Shown here: positions 25,041 to 33,242 of the stretch, in pieces
Numbering within the stretch: the stretch's first letter is position 1
Layout: the number at the start of each line of letters is the position of its first letter
Origin: Anaerolineae bacterium
Lineage (GTDB): Bacteria; Chloroflexota; Anaerolineae; JAFGEY01
Reading direction: 5' to 3'
NCBI GenBank assembly: GCA_016783145.1
Contig: JADHXD010000040.1
Coordinates: forward strand, 1-36,212
Length of the DNA: 36,212 nucleotides
Translations under genes and position numbers: made by a program
The notes under the pieces: generated by a model
What the model was told of the DNA's origin: nothing
Databases searched by the model: none
What the model saw: only the letters and a program-made list of their open reading frames with translations

Positions 25041-27299
25041 GTGCTGTCCAAGGGCGGGAATCCGTTGATGCTCAAACTCGAGCACTTTTATCACTTGCCG
25101 CAACTAGACCCCCTGGTTGAACGCCTCGTGAACGAAGAGTCCGGCCTGGTTGTCGTCGCCGGGCTCGATCCACGATCGCGGGCTGTCTCCGGGCGGCGAG
25201 AGCCCTTCGTGCACAGCGGACGCTCGGCGATCTTTCGCATTCTGATGCGCGAGATCCTCGCCGCAAACGAGCAAGCGAAAGCGATTGTGGTCACGGAGGA
25301 CGCGTCGGTGGTTCGCATTCCGCGGCAGGCCAGCCGCCGGGTCCGCCTTTGGCTGGTTCAGCCTCCTGCCGCATCGTACGCTGCCCGAATCGCCGATGCC
25401 GTTCGCCAAGGGCCGGAGCTGCTTGTGATTGACAAGCTGTGCGCCGAGAACCTGGAGTCAGCCCTCGGGGCCGCGCAGGGAGGTCTTCACGTCCTGTCTC
25501 AGCTCGATACGGTGTTCCGGGGCTCAGACGTCGCCCGCGACCTGCTTGTGCTGGGGGCGCCGGAGGAGCGACTGGGCGGCCTTGCATGGATCGTAGCCGT
25601 CGAGCGCCTGCCGATGCTCTGCCCTCGCTGCAGGCGGCCCGTGACCCTCAGCCCCGCCCAGGTGCAGGCCTTGCAGCGTCGTTATCCGGACTTGCGTGTG
25701 GGTCAGGACCTGACCGCGTTCCAGTCGCCTGGCTGCACGCACTGCCGCCACACAGGTCGGCGAGGGGACGTGGCTGCGTTTGACCTCTTTCACGTTGAGC
25801 CTGGCGCGCAGGACGTCCTTTCTCTGCCCAGCGTGTTTCCCTTGGAAGAGTATGCGCTCGGCCTGGCGTCGCTGGGCTATGTGACGGTTGACGATGTCTT
25901 GCACCTGGGCGCGGACCGGCTTCGCCGCGCATACCGTCTGCTTACCGCGAGCGAGCGGGCCCTGGCCGACGCGAATGCGGCAATGGAGCGCAAAATAGCC
26001 GAGCTGGAGGCTGCGTATCGCGTCCTCCAGCAGCGAACCGAGGCGCTGATCTCGCTGCAGCACATCGGGCAGGTGCTGATCTCGTCTGTCGACCTGAACG
26101 ACCTGGCGGATCGCGTCTGTCGCGATGCCTGCGATCTGTGTGGTGCCGAGCACGCGATCCTCTACGTGTCACGAACGGAAGAGCAGGCTGACGTGTTGGC
26201 CGTGCGCGGGTGGGATCCGGATCTCATCCATCAGCAACTGGGTGCCGACCAGGTGTTCAGGCCTGGAGACAGGCCCGCGCCCGCACGCTGGGATCTTCCG
26301 CCTCCTGGCGTGGATCCGCGTGATGCCAACATTCGTGGGGAGGCGCCGAGAGCAGGGCTGCGGGTGCTGCTCGTCGCTCAAGGTGAGCGAGTCGGGCTTA
26401 TGGTCGTTCACAGCGGTGCCAAGTCGGGCTTTACGCCTGGGGAGACAGCTTTGCTGCAGACCTTTGCCAACCAGGCTGCCCTGGCGATGCAGCGTGCGGG
26501 ATTGATCGATCAGCTTCGCGCCAAGATCGCCGAGCTTGAGGCGGCACAGGCTGAGCTGGTCCAGAAGGAGCGGATGGAGCGAGAGCTGGAACTGGCCCGG
26601 CAGGTCCAGCAGAGCGTGCTGCCGCGCGTCTTTCCACAGGTGCCGGGCTACCCCTTTGCGGCCTGTAACGAGCCGGCTCGTCAGGTGGGAGGCGACTTTT
26701 ACGACGTGATCCGCCTCGATGCGGATCGCTTTGGCGTGGTGATCGCTGACGTGTCAGACAAGGGCATGCCCGCGGCCCTGTATATGGCGTTGACTCGCAG
26801 CCTGCTGCTGGCCGAGGCTCATCGGGAGCGCTCGCCCTGTGGTGTGCTGGCCAGTGTGAATCGCCTCTTGCTCGAATTGGGTGAACCAAACATGTTTGTC
26901 ACTGTGTTCTATGGCATTGTGGACCAGGCCACGCGACGACTGACCTACGCACGCGCCGGGCACGACCGGCCGCTTCTCCTGCGCGAGGAAGCCCTATGGA
27001 CCCTGGGCGGGCGAGGGGCATGTCTGGGGTTTCTCGAGCATGATGATCTCCACCTCTCGGAAGAGGAGATGGTCCTGGCTTCTGGGGACAAACTGGTGCT
27101 CTATACCGACGGGCTGACCGACGTTCTAACTCCTGATGGTCAGCTCTACAGCCTGGAGCAGTTCCGATCCCTGCTTCTCTCTCCCGCCCACCTGCACCCA
27201 AAAGAGCTGTGCGCGGCTGTGTTCGTCGACCTGGCGGCCTACAGGGGGTGTGCCGAGCAGTACGATGATATGACGATGCTGGTGCTCGGTGTTGGATGA
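25041..27299 (+). CDS. Fusion of degenerate GspE/PilB-like domain, GAF and SpoIIE/RsbU phosphatase
   Basis: 752 residues. Residues 20-250 follow the C-terminal half of GspE/PilB secretion ATPases. ESGLVVVAGLDPRSR stands where the Walker A lies but has lost it, GPELLVIDKLCAENLESAL aligns with the DPDxILVGEIRDxETA strand, and LHVLSQLDT aligns with LVLSTLHT. The tetracysteine site LCPRCRRPV (near 194) and GCTHCRHTGRRGD (near 231) is intact. A coiled coil (about 300-335), a GAF domain (about 335-490), a second coiled coil and a PP2C-type SpoIIE domain (about 513-752; VGGDFYD, IADVSDKGMPAALY, YTDGLTDV, YDDMTMLVLG) follow. The phosphatase metal residues look intact, so it probably dephosphorylates an anti-sigma-antagonist-type protein. 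GGAG precedes the GTG start by four bases. Confidence 0.82.
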   Translation: MLSKGGNPLMLKLEHFYHLPQLDPLVERLVNEESGLVVVAGLDPRSRAVSGRREPFVHSGRSAIFRILMREILAANEQAKAIVVTEDASVVRIPRQASRRVRLWLVQPPAASYAARIADAVRQGPELLVIDKLCAENLESALGAAQGGLHVLSQLDTVFRGSDVARDLLVLGAPEERLGGLAWIVAVERLPMLCPRCRRPVTLSPAQVQALQRRYPDLRVGQDLTAFQSPGCTHCRHTGRRGDVAAFDLFHVEPGAQDVLSLPSVFPLEEYALGLASLGYVTVDDVLHLGADRLRRAYRLLTASERALADANAAMERKIAELEAAYRVLQQRTEALISLQHIGQVLISSVDLNDLADRVCRDACDLCGAEHAILYVSRTEEQADVLAVRGWDPDLIHQQLGADQVFRPGDRPAPARWDLPPPGVDPRDANIRGEAPRAGLRVLLVAQGERVGLMVVHSGAKSGFTPGETALLQTFANQAALAMQRAGLIDQLRAKIAELEAAQAELVQKERMERELELARQVQQSVLPRVFPQVPGYPFAACNEPARQVGGDFYDVIRLDADRFGVVIADVSDKGMPAALYMALTRSLLLAEAHRERSPCGVLASVNRLLLELGEPNMFVTVFYGIVDQATRRLTYARAGHDRPLLLREEALWTLGGRGACLGFLEHDDLHLSEEEMVLASGDKLVLYTDGLTDVLTPDGQLYSLEQFRSLLLSPAHLHPKELCAAVFVDLAAYRGCAEQYDDMTMLVLGVG

Positions 27300-27363
27300 G
27301 GCGCGCGTGCAAGGGGTGGGATCAGGCCGACCACCGACATGAGGTCAGCGAGGGAGCGTTGCA

Positions 27364-27400
27364 CGGGTGCGGTGGATACCAGGCCCTGCCACCGGACCCG
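27364..27400. terminator. Imperfect stem-loop between convergent genes
   Basis: CGGGTGCGGTGG (27364-27375) and CCACCGGACCCG (27389-27400) pair over 11 of 12 positions with a 13-base loop. It lies between the convergent phosphatase-fusion and response-regulator genes. There is no T-run. It may limit read-through in both directions. Confidence 0.4.
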
Positions 27401-27441
27401 GGATCGGACGGCGCAGCTCGAGACGACGAGGTGCCCTGCGC

Positions 27442-28200
27442 TCAGGCGGTTTGTGCAGAAAGCACAGGACGAGAGGCTGATCGGTCCTGCCCGGAGCCAT
27501 TGCTCGGACCGCGTTTGGCTGTAAAGTAGTAGCCGGCTTCTTTGTGGGCTCGGATGTAGCGCGGGCGGTCGGGATCGTCCTCGAGCTTTTGGCAGAGGTA
27601 GCGCATGTACACGCTGAGGTAGGTCAGCTCTTCCGCGAACTCGAGGCCCCATACGCTGGTCAGCAGCTCTGCGTGAGATACGACTTGCCCTCGACGGCTG
27701 GCCAGGTAGGTCAGCAAGCGAGACTCGGTTGGCGTGAGCTCTATCAGCTCCCCGCGTCGAGTCACAGCCCCATCTCTGAAGTCGATCTGCAGCGTCCCAT
27801 CCTCAGATACCCACTGCCAGTCGTCTGTGGGGCCGGTCTCCTCTTGGTGAAGGGCGTTGTGGATGCGCGACCTGAGCTTGCCAAAGCTGCACGGCTTGGT
27901 CAGGTAGTCGTTCGCTCCCATCGAGAGTCCCTTGGCCGCGTCCTTGGCACTTGCTCTGGCGGTGAGCATAATGATCGGCGAATCGGAGATACGGCGGATT
28001 TCCTGGCACGTGGTCCATCCGTCAGTCCCTGGCATAATGATGTCCAGGATGATGGCATCGGGGTGGGACTCGCAAGCCTTCTGGAATCCTTCCTCTCCGC
28101 TCTGGGCGGTGATGACTCGGAAGCCTTCTAGTTCCAGCCCTCGCTGCAGGAGTGTCAGCAGCACAGGCTCGTCGTCAATGATGAGTATCTTTTCGTTCAT
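27442..28200 (-). CDS. OmpR/PhoB-type response regulator
   Basis: 252 residues. The receiver domain has the acidic pocket IIDDEP, the phosphoacceptor Asp53 in IILDIIMPG, Thr in MLTARAS and Lys in YLTKPCS. The C-terminal winged-helix (SEDGTLQIDFRDGAVTRRG, ELTPTESRLLTYLASRRGQ, VYMRYLCQKLEDDPDRPRYI) binds DNA. No histidine kinase is in the window, so it is an orphan here. I prefer the ATG at 28200 because it gives the canonical MNEKILIIDDE start; an ATG at 28212 has its GAGGG directly abutting. The C-terminal tail after YYFTAKRG is unstructured and rich in Ser, Gly and Arg. Confidence 0.92.
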   Translation of the reverse strand: MNEKILIIDDEPVLLTLLQRGLELEGFRVITAQSGEEGFQKACESHPDAIILDIIMPGTDGWTTCQEIRRISDSPIIMLTARASAKDAAKGLSMGANDYLTKPCSFGKLRSRIHNALHQEETGPTDDWQWVSEDGTLQIDFRDGAVTRRGELIELTPTESRLLTYLASRRGQVVSHAELLTSVWGLEFAEELTYLSVYMRYLCQKLEDDPDRPRYIRAHKEAGYYFTAKRGPSNGSGQDRSASRPVLSAQTA

Positions 28201-28318
28201 CTCTGGTTCCATCCCTCGGGGAGCATGCCAAAGCGCCTCTGAGCGCCCTTATCTCTCACCTAAGTATACAACCCAGGCCGCAAAGTACTACATCGTCTCT
28301 GGCGGACCGCCATCTGAC

Positions 28319-28347
28319 TTGCTCCGTGATGGTTTCTTTGGTATGAT
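28319..28347 (+). promoter_or_regulatory. Promoter of the enolase-superfamily operon
   Basis: TTGCTC (28319-28324), 17-base spacer, TATGAT (28342-28347), about 115 bases ahead of the ATG at 28468. A TATACT on the minus strand (28263-28268) may be the -10 of the response regulator, but no -35 is evident there. Confidence 0.5.
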
Positions 28348-28467
28348 TGCCATATCTCGCAGGCACCCGTCAGCGGTGCGGACGCGGGCTTTGTGTGGCG
28401 AGTGCCAAGTGCGGATGTGTTCTGGGCGAACGTGGAGAAGCGGGGTATCCCGACAGAGGAGCAGAGG

Positions 28468-29562
28468 ATGAGGATCAAGAGCATTGAGACGTTCACGCAG
28501 CAGCAGGTGAGCATCGTCCGGGTGCAGACAGAGGACGGCGCACGAGGGGTGGGCCAGATCTCACCGTACAACGCCGACATCGCGGCGACCGTTCTCCACC
28601 GGCAGATCGCGCCCGTGGCACTCGGCGCCGACGCCAACGATCTGGAGGGGTTGGCAGACCGGTGCATCGAGGCCACGTACAAGTTTCCCGGCTCGTACGT
28701 CTGCCGGGCATTGACCGGGCTTGATACCGCACTATGGGACCTGCGCGGCAAACTGGAGGGCAAGAGCGTCTGTGAGCTGCTTGGGGGAGAGCCGCGGCCC
28801 TTCCCGGTATACGGGTCGAGCATGCGCAGGGATATCACCCCTGAGGACGAAGCGGAGCGACTGGTTCGCTTGAGGGATGCTTATGGCTATGGCGCGTTCA
28901 AGGTGCGCATCGGCAAAGTGTGTGGCCACGACGGCGATCAGTGGCCCGGTCGGACCGAGTCGCTCATACCCACCGTGCGCAAGGCGATCGGTGACCATGT
29001 GTCCCTGCTCGTGGACGCGAATAGCTGCTACACTCCGCCCAAGGCGATCGAGGTCAGCCGGATGCTGCACGAGTACGGTGTCTGTCACCTGGAGGAGCCC
29101 TGCCCGTATTGGGAGCTGGAATGGACGGCAGAGGTGACACGGGCGTCGGATGTGCCGGTGACCGGTGGCGAGCAGGACTATGACCTGCAGCAGTGGCGGC
29201 GGATCGTGGACATGCACGCCGTCGACGTCGCCCAACCCGACATCTGCTACCTCGGTGGAGTGACGCGGACGCTCCGTGTCGCCAGGATGGCAGAGGTGGC
29301 TGGCATGCCCTGCGTGCCACATTCCGCGAACCTGTCTATGGTCACGGTGTTTACCCTGCACGTGATGGGCGCCATCCCCAATGCCGGATCGTACATCGAG
29401 TTCTCGATCGAGCCCACGCCTTGGGTCGACGGGCTGTTCACGCCCGCGCTCGATGTGCGCGACGGGTGTGTGGACATTCCAGGTGGGCCGGGATGGGGGG
29501 TAGAGATCAACCCGGCCTGGTTGGCTGGGGCTGAGCACCAGGTCAGCGAGCTGGACGCGTGA
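28468..29562 (+). CDS. Enolase-superfamily enzyme, mandelate racemase/muconate lactonizing type
   Basis: 364 residues. It has a capping domain followed by a (beta/alpha)7 barrel. Mg ligands are Asp183 (LLVDANS), Glu209 (LEEPCPYW) and Glu235 (TGGEQDY). The Lys145 side (AFKVRIG) and the Asp258/His285 dyad ([17 protein letters not shown]) place it in the MandR-like subgroup that abstracts the alpha proton of a carboxylate. Many members dehydrate sugar acids, so that is the likely class, but the substrate is unknown. GAGGAG stands five bases upstream of the ATG at 28468. Its stop overlaps the Nudix start (GTGA), and sugar-related genes follow. Confidence 0.9.
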   Translation: MRIKSIETFTQQQVSIVRVQTEDGARGVGQISPYNADIAATVLHRQIAPVALGADANDLEGLADRCIEATYKFPGSYVCRALTGLDTALWDLRGKLEGKSVCELLGGEPRPFPVYGSSMRRDITPEDEAERLVRLRDAYGYGAFKVRIGKVCGHDGDQWPGRTESLIPTVRKAIGDHVSLLVDANSCYTPPKAIEVSRMLHEYGVCHLEEPCPYWELEWTAEVTRASDVPVTGGEQDYDLQQWRRIVDMHAVDVAQPDICYLGGVTRTLRVARMAEVAGMPCVPHSANLSMVTVFTLHVMGAIPNAGSYIEFSIEPTPWVDGLFTPALDVRDGCVDIPGGPGWGVEINPAWLAGAEHQVSELDA

Positions 29563-30413
29563 CCCGCACCCGTTCGGACGGCAACCACGGCACAGAGGGG
29601 GAATGGCGTTCTCTGATCGACGCGGTGCGAGGTGCGGGCCATCAGCTCGATGCGGCCGCCTATGGACAGGTGTGGGAGCTGTTCCAGCGCTGCACGATCG
29701 ATCGCGCCGTCCTGGATGCCCTGAGGCGGTCTGCTCCAGAGTACGGTGGGGCCGAGTACCTGGCCAGTGTAGACGGTGAGGGCCAAGTGATTCGTGTAGC
29801 GAGCAATCTGCTCGCCCGCTTTGAGGAGCAGGCCTCGCGATACCCCGAGTTTGGGCTTTGGTTTCGCGAGGCCGTGCCGGTGCCGCAGGAGGGGCGCACG
29901 CTGCTGATCGCACGCTGGCTCTGCCACCTGGCGGGCTTTCGCCACCAGACAGTGCACCTCTTTCTCGATCACTCCTCGCTACCCGATCATACCTTGGTCC
30001 AGGTGCGCGGCCTGAGTAGGGCCGACGCGCCAGGGTGTTATGACCTGCCTGTGGCTGGTCACGTGGAGGGGCTGGCATCGGTCGAGGAGACGCTGTTCAA
30101 AGAGCTTGAGGAAGAGCTGGGATTGGCCCCGGCCTCTGTGGCCGGTCTGCGAGCGCTGGGGCAGCACGAGCAGCGCACTCTGGGCGCTCCCTGCAGGTTC
30201 AACAATGTCGAGTACGCGCACGTCTTCTGCGGGCGCCTGACCCAGGAGGGCTGGCTGCGCGCCAGCGCAGCCAGCCCCGAGGTCGCGGCTCTGGCCCTGT
30301 TCCACCTGGATGACCTGGAGGACGCGTTGGCCCGCACCCCGGAGCGCTTTGCCTGTGGGCTGAGCGGGTCCTATCCACTGTACGCTGAGGCCGCGACGGT
30401 TGGCCGTTGCTGA
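29559..30413 (+). CDS. Nudix hydrolase-like protein
   Basis: 284 residues. The Nudix box begins with [12 protein letters not shown] near residue 167 and continues [11 protein letters not shown]. The catalytic Glu cluster is present (KE-L-EEE), but the first conserved Glu of G-x5-E is Ala and the Arg of REUxEE is Lys. The layout resembles the IPP isomerase-like/YfcD Nudix subgroup. An N-terminal region of about 130 residues ([24 protein letters not shown]) precedes the domain and is not recognised. GTG at 29559 overlaps the preceding stop by four bases. The next gene is an ADP-ribosylglycohydrolase, so an NAD- or ADP-ribose-related substrate is conceivable; this is inference. Confidence 0.78.
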   Translation: MTRTRSDGNHGTEGEWRSLIDAVRGAGHQLDAAAYGQVWELFQRCTIDRAVLDALRRSAPEYGGAEYLASVDGEGQVIRVASNLLARFEEQASRYPEFGLWFREAVPVPQEGRTLLIARWLCHLAGFRHQTVHLFLDHSSLPDHTLVQVRGLSRADAPGCYDLPVAGHVEGLASVEETLFKELEEELGLAPASVAGLRALGQHEQRTLGAPCRFNNVEYAHVFCGRLTQEGWLRASAASPEVAALALFHLDDLEDALARTPERFACGLSGSYPLYAEAATVGRC

Positions 30414-30422
30414 GGAGAGAAC

Positions 30423-31352
30423 GTGGACAGTAGGATGAGCGAGCGAATTCGTGGGTGCGCGGTGGGGGCTGCCGTGGGCGACGCTCTGGGCATGCCGCTG
30501 GAGTTTGGCCCGCGCCTGCCAGCCGACCGCTTGGTCCGCGAGATGGTGGCGGGCCAGCTGCCCGCGGGCACCTTCACGGACGACACGGAGATGGCCCTGG
30601 CCCTCGCCGATAGCCTGCTCGCCTGCGGTGAGCTGGATCCGGGTGACCTGGCAGGGCGGTTCGCCTCTTGGCTGGAGGCCGGGCCGGACGATGTCGGGAA
30701 CCACACCCGCGCGGTCCTCTCCTCTTTCGCGGCCGGGGTGGACTGGGAGAAGGCAGTGGACATGGTGCAACGGCGTCATCCCGACTCGGCCGGGAATGGC
30801 TCGGTGATGCGCTGCTGGCCGGTCGCTGTGGCGCGCTGGGATGACCTGGAGGGGCTGCTGGCCGACAGCCGCCTACAGAGCCGGGTCACGCATCCCCACG
30901 CGGAGTGCGTGGCTGCCTGCGCCTACGTGAATGCCCTTCTCTACCACCTCTTCCGGGGATTGGAGCCCGCCGAAGCAGCGAGGCGCGCGATGAGGGACGC
31001 ACCCCTGCCCGCCGCGCTGCGGACAGTCGTCGAGACGGCTCCCGACCGAGGACGCGAGGAGCTGGGGAACAGTGGCTGGGTGCGCCACACCCTGGAGAGC
31101 GCCTTGTGGGGGCTGCTGACGACCGATTCGTTCGAGGAGGCCGCCGTACAGGTGGTCAACTTGGGCAATGACGCGGACACGGCGGGGGCGGTGGCCGGCG
31201 CGTTGGCCGGGGCAGCGTATGGGCTGAGCGCGATTCCGAGGAGCTGGACGGAGGCTGTGCAGGGCGAGTGGCCCCTGCGCAGCGGAACCCGCTGGCGGCT
31301 GGCAGAGCTGGTCGATGCGGCGGACCGCCTGGCGGCCTGCTGCACGCGCTGA
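30423..31352 (+). CDS. ADP-ribosylglycohydrolase (DraG/ARH family)
   Basis: 309 residues. RIRGCAVGAAVGDALGMPLE is the family N-terminus. FTDDTEM (51-57) and NLGNDADTAGAVAGALAGA near 246 hold the Asp/Thr ligands of the two Mg ions. The family removes ADP-ribose from protein side chains or small molecules; the target here is unknown. The GTG at 30423 has GAGG seven bases upstream; an internal ATG at 30435 is the alternative. It begins nine bases after the Nudix gene and ends 15 bases before the six-hairpin glycosidase gene, so all are probably co-transcribed. No ADP-ribosyltransferase is seen in the window. Confidence 0.92.
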   Translation: MDSRMSERIRGCAVGAAVGDALGMPLEFGPRLPADRLVREMVAGQLPAGTFTDDTEMALALADSLLACGELDPGDLAGRFASWLEAGPDDVGNHTRAVLSSFAAGVDWEKAVDMVQRRHPDSAGNGSVMRCWPVAVARWDDLEGLLADSRLQSRVTHPHAECVAACAYVNALLYHLFRGLEPAEAARRAMRDAPLPAALRTVVETAPDRGREELGNSGWVRHTLESALWGLLTTDSFEEAAVQVVNLGNDADTAGAVAGALAGAAYGLSAIPRSWTEAVQGEWPLRSGTRWRLAELVDAADRLAACCTR

Positions 31353-31367
31353 GGGGGGCGCGTACTC

Positions 31368-32474
31368 GTGGAACAGGCGCTGGAGTGGCTGGAGGCTGCG
31401 GCCTGGAATGAGCTTGAGGGCTGTCGTCTGCGCGCGTACGACGGGACCGTGCTGTTCACCCCCGATGGGCAGGGGAGCTATGGGGCGCTGTGGACGCGCG
31501 ACCTGGCCTACGTGGTCGAGAACGCGTCTCACCTGCTCTCCTCGGAGGAGGTGAGAGCGGCGATCGCCTACCTGCTGCGCGGCCAGCGCGAAGACGGCTG
31601 CATCCCAGACCGGGTGAGGGCCGACGGACAGGCCGTTTACTGCGCGGGACCAGAGTCTTCTCCGCTGGGGGATCCACCCACCGACAATGCGCAGTTCGCG
31701 GTCGACCTGGTGTGCAACTATGTGCGGTATGCGGGCGATGTCGCGTTTGCCGATCAGCATCTGCCTGTTCTGGCCCGCGCGATGGATGCCTGTCCGCGCA
31801 GCGCCGCCGGCCTGGTGTACATCGCGCCAGGCCGGCGGCAGTCGCCCTACGGGTTCACGGACACGGTGGGCAAAACGGGCGAACTGCTGTTCTCTTCTCT
31901 GCTCTACTGGCAGGCGTGCAACCAGATGGCAGAGTTGTGTGAGCGGTGTAGCATCGACCCCTCCCTGTATCGCGAGAGAGCAGAGCGCATCGAGCGTGGG
32001 ATGGAACGGCTGTGGGATGAGGAGGTCGGGGCCTACCGGGCAGCGACCGCCGACTGCCGGCAGGTCGATGTGTGGGGCAACGCCTTCGCCCTGTACATCG
32101 GCTTTGCAGAGGGGGACCGGCGTCGCAGGGTCTCGTCCTTTCTGCGGCAGCGCTACGCCGACATCGTCTGGCGAGGCCAGGTTCGGCATACGCTGCGGGG
32201 AGAGCATTGGGAGCGGATGTTGATCCCGGTCGAGCCGGGCACCTACCAGAACGGGGCGTACTGGGCCGCGGCGTCGGGGTGGGTCTTTTGCGCGTTGGCG
32301 GAGGACGACGAGTCCCTGGCTCGCCAGATGATGGCCGACCTGGTGGAGGATTTTCAGCAGGGGGGAATCTGCGAGTGTGTGAACGTGGGCTACCGCAAGC
32401 TGGAGCGCTATGTGGTCAGTGTGGTCAATCCGCTCGGGGCGCTGCGACGGTGGGTGGGAGGGGCCAGGGACTGA
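31368..32474 (+). CDS. Six-hairpin ((alpha/alpha)6) glycosidase-like protein
   Basis: 368 residues with the repeating helical pattern of six-hairpin glycosidases. GSYGALWTRDLAYVVENA carries the WTRD motif common in these folds. AYLLRGQREDGCIPDRV, DNAQFAVDLVCNYVRYAG, QVDVWGNAFALYIGFA and GTYQNGAYWAAASGWVFCAL are aromatic-lined helix ends of the kind that form the sugar cleft. The exact GH family is not determined. There is no signal peptide, so it would act in the cytoplasm on imported sugars, which fits the remains of a sugar symporter just downstream. The GTG start at 31368 has only a distant G-rich ribosome site. The last bases run into the repeat array. Confidence 0.75.
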   Translation: MEQALEWLEAAAWNELEGCRLRAYDGTVLFTPDGQGSYGALWTRDLAYVVENASHLLSSEEVRAAIAYLLRGQREDGCIPDRVRADGQAVYCAGPESSPLGDPPTDNAQFAVDLVCNYVRYAGDVAFADQHLPVLARAMDACPRSAAGLVYIAPGRRQSPYGFTDTVGKTGELLFSSLLYWQACNQMAELCERCSIDPSLYRERAERIERGMERLWDEEVGAYRAATADCRQVDVWGNAFALYIGFAEGDRRRRVSSFLRQRYADIVWRGQVRHTLRGEHWERMLIPVEPGTYQNGAYWAAASGWVFCALAEDDESLARQMMADLVEDFQQGGICECVNVGYRKLERYVVSVVNPLGALRRWVGGARD

Positions 32475-32797
32475 GAAGCCAGGGACTGAAGGTGAGAAGT
32501 GCGCTCAGGCGCCGGAGGGAAGAGCCAGGGACTGGGAAGCCAGGGACTGAAGCGCCCTGGCTGAAGATGAGAAGCGCCCTCAGGCGCTGTGGGGAGGCTT
32601 GAAAGCCAGGGACCGAAGTGCCCTGGCCAAAGGTGAGAAGCGCCCTCAGGCGCTCAAGGGAAGAGCCAGGGGCTGGAGAGTCAGGGACTGAGGTGCCCTG
32701 GCTGAGGGTGAGAAGCGCCCTTAGGCGCTTGGGGGGAGTCGAGAGAAGCCAGGGACCGAAGAGGAGAAGCGCCCACAGGCGCTTGGGGAGAGGACAG
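32461..32797 (+). repeat. Array of five hairpin-forming repeats
   Basis: Five degenerate units of about 55-80 bases start with GCCAGGGACTGA-like sequence, carry GGTGAGA and then the palindrome AGCGCCCTCAGGCGCT. Palindrome cores lie at 32498-32513, 32573-32588, 32639-32654, 32714-32729 and 32768-32783. In units 2-4 the unit start also pairs with a downstream GCCCTGGC, giving two hairpins per unit. The array begins inside the last codons of the glycosidase gene and ends near the symporter remnant. It resembles REP/BIME-type extragenic palindromes. The frame through it is open and would encode Arg-rich low-complexity sequence, which I do not regard as a gene. Confidence 0.8.
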
Positions 32798-32829
32798 GTG
32801 CGCACAGAGGACGGCACCGCACGAACGCT

Positions 32830-33208
32830 CAGGGTTTCGGCCAACTGGGTCTTTCCGTGGGCGATGTTGCCGGATGTGGTGGACTATGACCGGTTGCAGA
32901 CGGGCGAGCACCGGGGAGGGATGTGCTTTGGCGTGTGGGGCTTGGCGCTCAAGATCTCCGAGGCACTGGGGATCACGGCGACGGGTTGGGTTCTGCAGCT
33001 CTACGGCTATGTGCCTAGCGTGGCGCAAAGCACGCGCACGCTTCTGGGTATCCGGCTGTTCTTCGGGCCGATCCCGGCGCTGCTCTTTGTCTTGTCTCTG
33101 CCTCTCTTGATCTGATACCCGATCACCCGGGAGAGGCACGCTGCGATGAGGAGGGTGTTGGAGGCCGAGGTGGGTGGGGCAGAGGTGGACGTGGAGCGCA
33201 TTGCGTAG
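32830..33208 (+). pseudogene. C-terminal remnant of a GPH/MelB-type sugar symporter
   Basis: About 90 residues match the end of glycoside-pentoside-hexuronide:cation symporters: WAMLPDVVDYDRLQTGEHRG, then two membrane segments ending in GIRLFFGPIPALLFVLSLPL. The preceding three quarters of the roughly 450-residue protein are missing and the hairpin array stands in their place. At 33113-33115 an in-frame TGA interrupts the frame, and the same frame resumes as YPITRERHAAMRRVLEAEVG up to TAG at 33206-33208. Relatives probably have an Arg or Lys there, and a CGA to TGA change would explain it. Truncation plus a stop indicates decay, not a functional transporter. Confidence 0.75.
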
Positions 33209-33221
33209 AGCGTATTGCGTG
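33194..33221 (+). repeat. 14-bp tandem duplication before the ThDP enzyme gene
   Basis: GAGCGCATTGCGTA (33194-33207) is followed directly by GAGCGTATTGCGTG (33208-33221), identical at 12 of 14 positions. It sits at the end of the symporter remnant, just ahead of the next gene's ribosome site. Confidence 0.5.
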
Positions 33222-33242
33222 GGGTGGGGAGGAGGTGCAGTG

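Noticed and set aside
28732-30078. Long minus-strand open frame (448 codons) opposite the enolase-superfamily and Nudix genes
   Set aside because: There is no recognisable domain, the composition is low-complexity, and the plus strand has complete families with catalytic residues.
30873-32207. Long minus-strand open frame (444 codons) opposite the ADP-ribosylglycohydrolase and glycosidase genes
   Set aside because: It is antisense to two well-supported genes, and no motif or ribosome site supports it.
32461-32797. CRISPR array
   Set aside because: Units are degenerate, core spacings vary from 54 to 75 bases, the intervening sequence is itself repeated, and no cas genes are present.
32618-32829. 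Arg-rich coding start joined to the symporter remnant
   Set aside because: The open frame arises from translating the hairpin repeats (RSALRR-like units). No family resemblance exists before the symporter segment.
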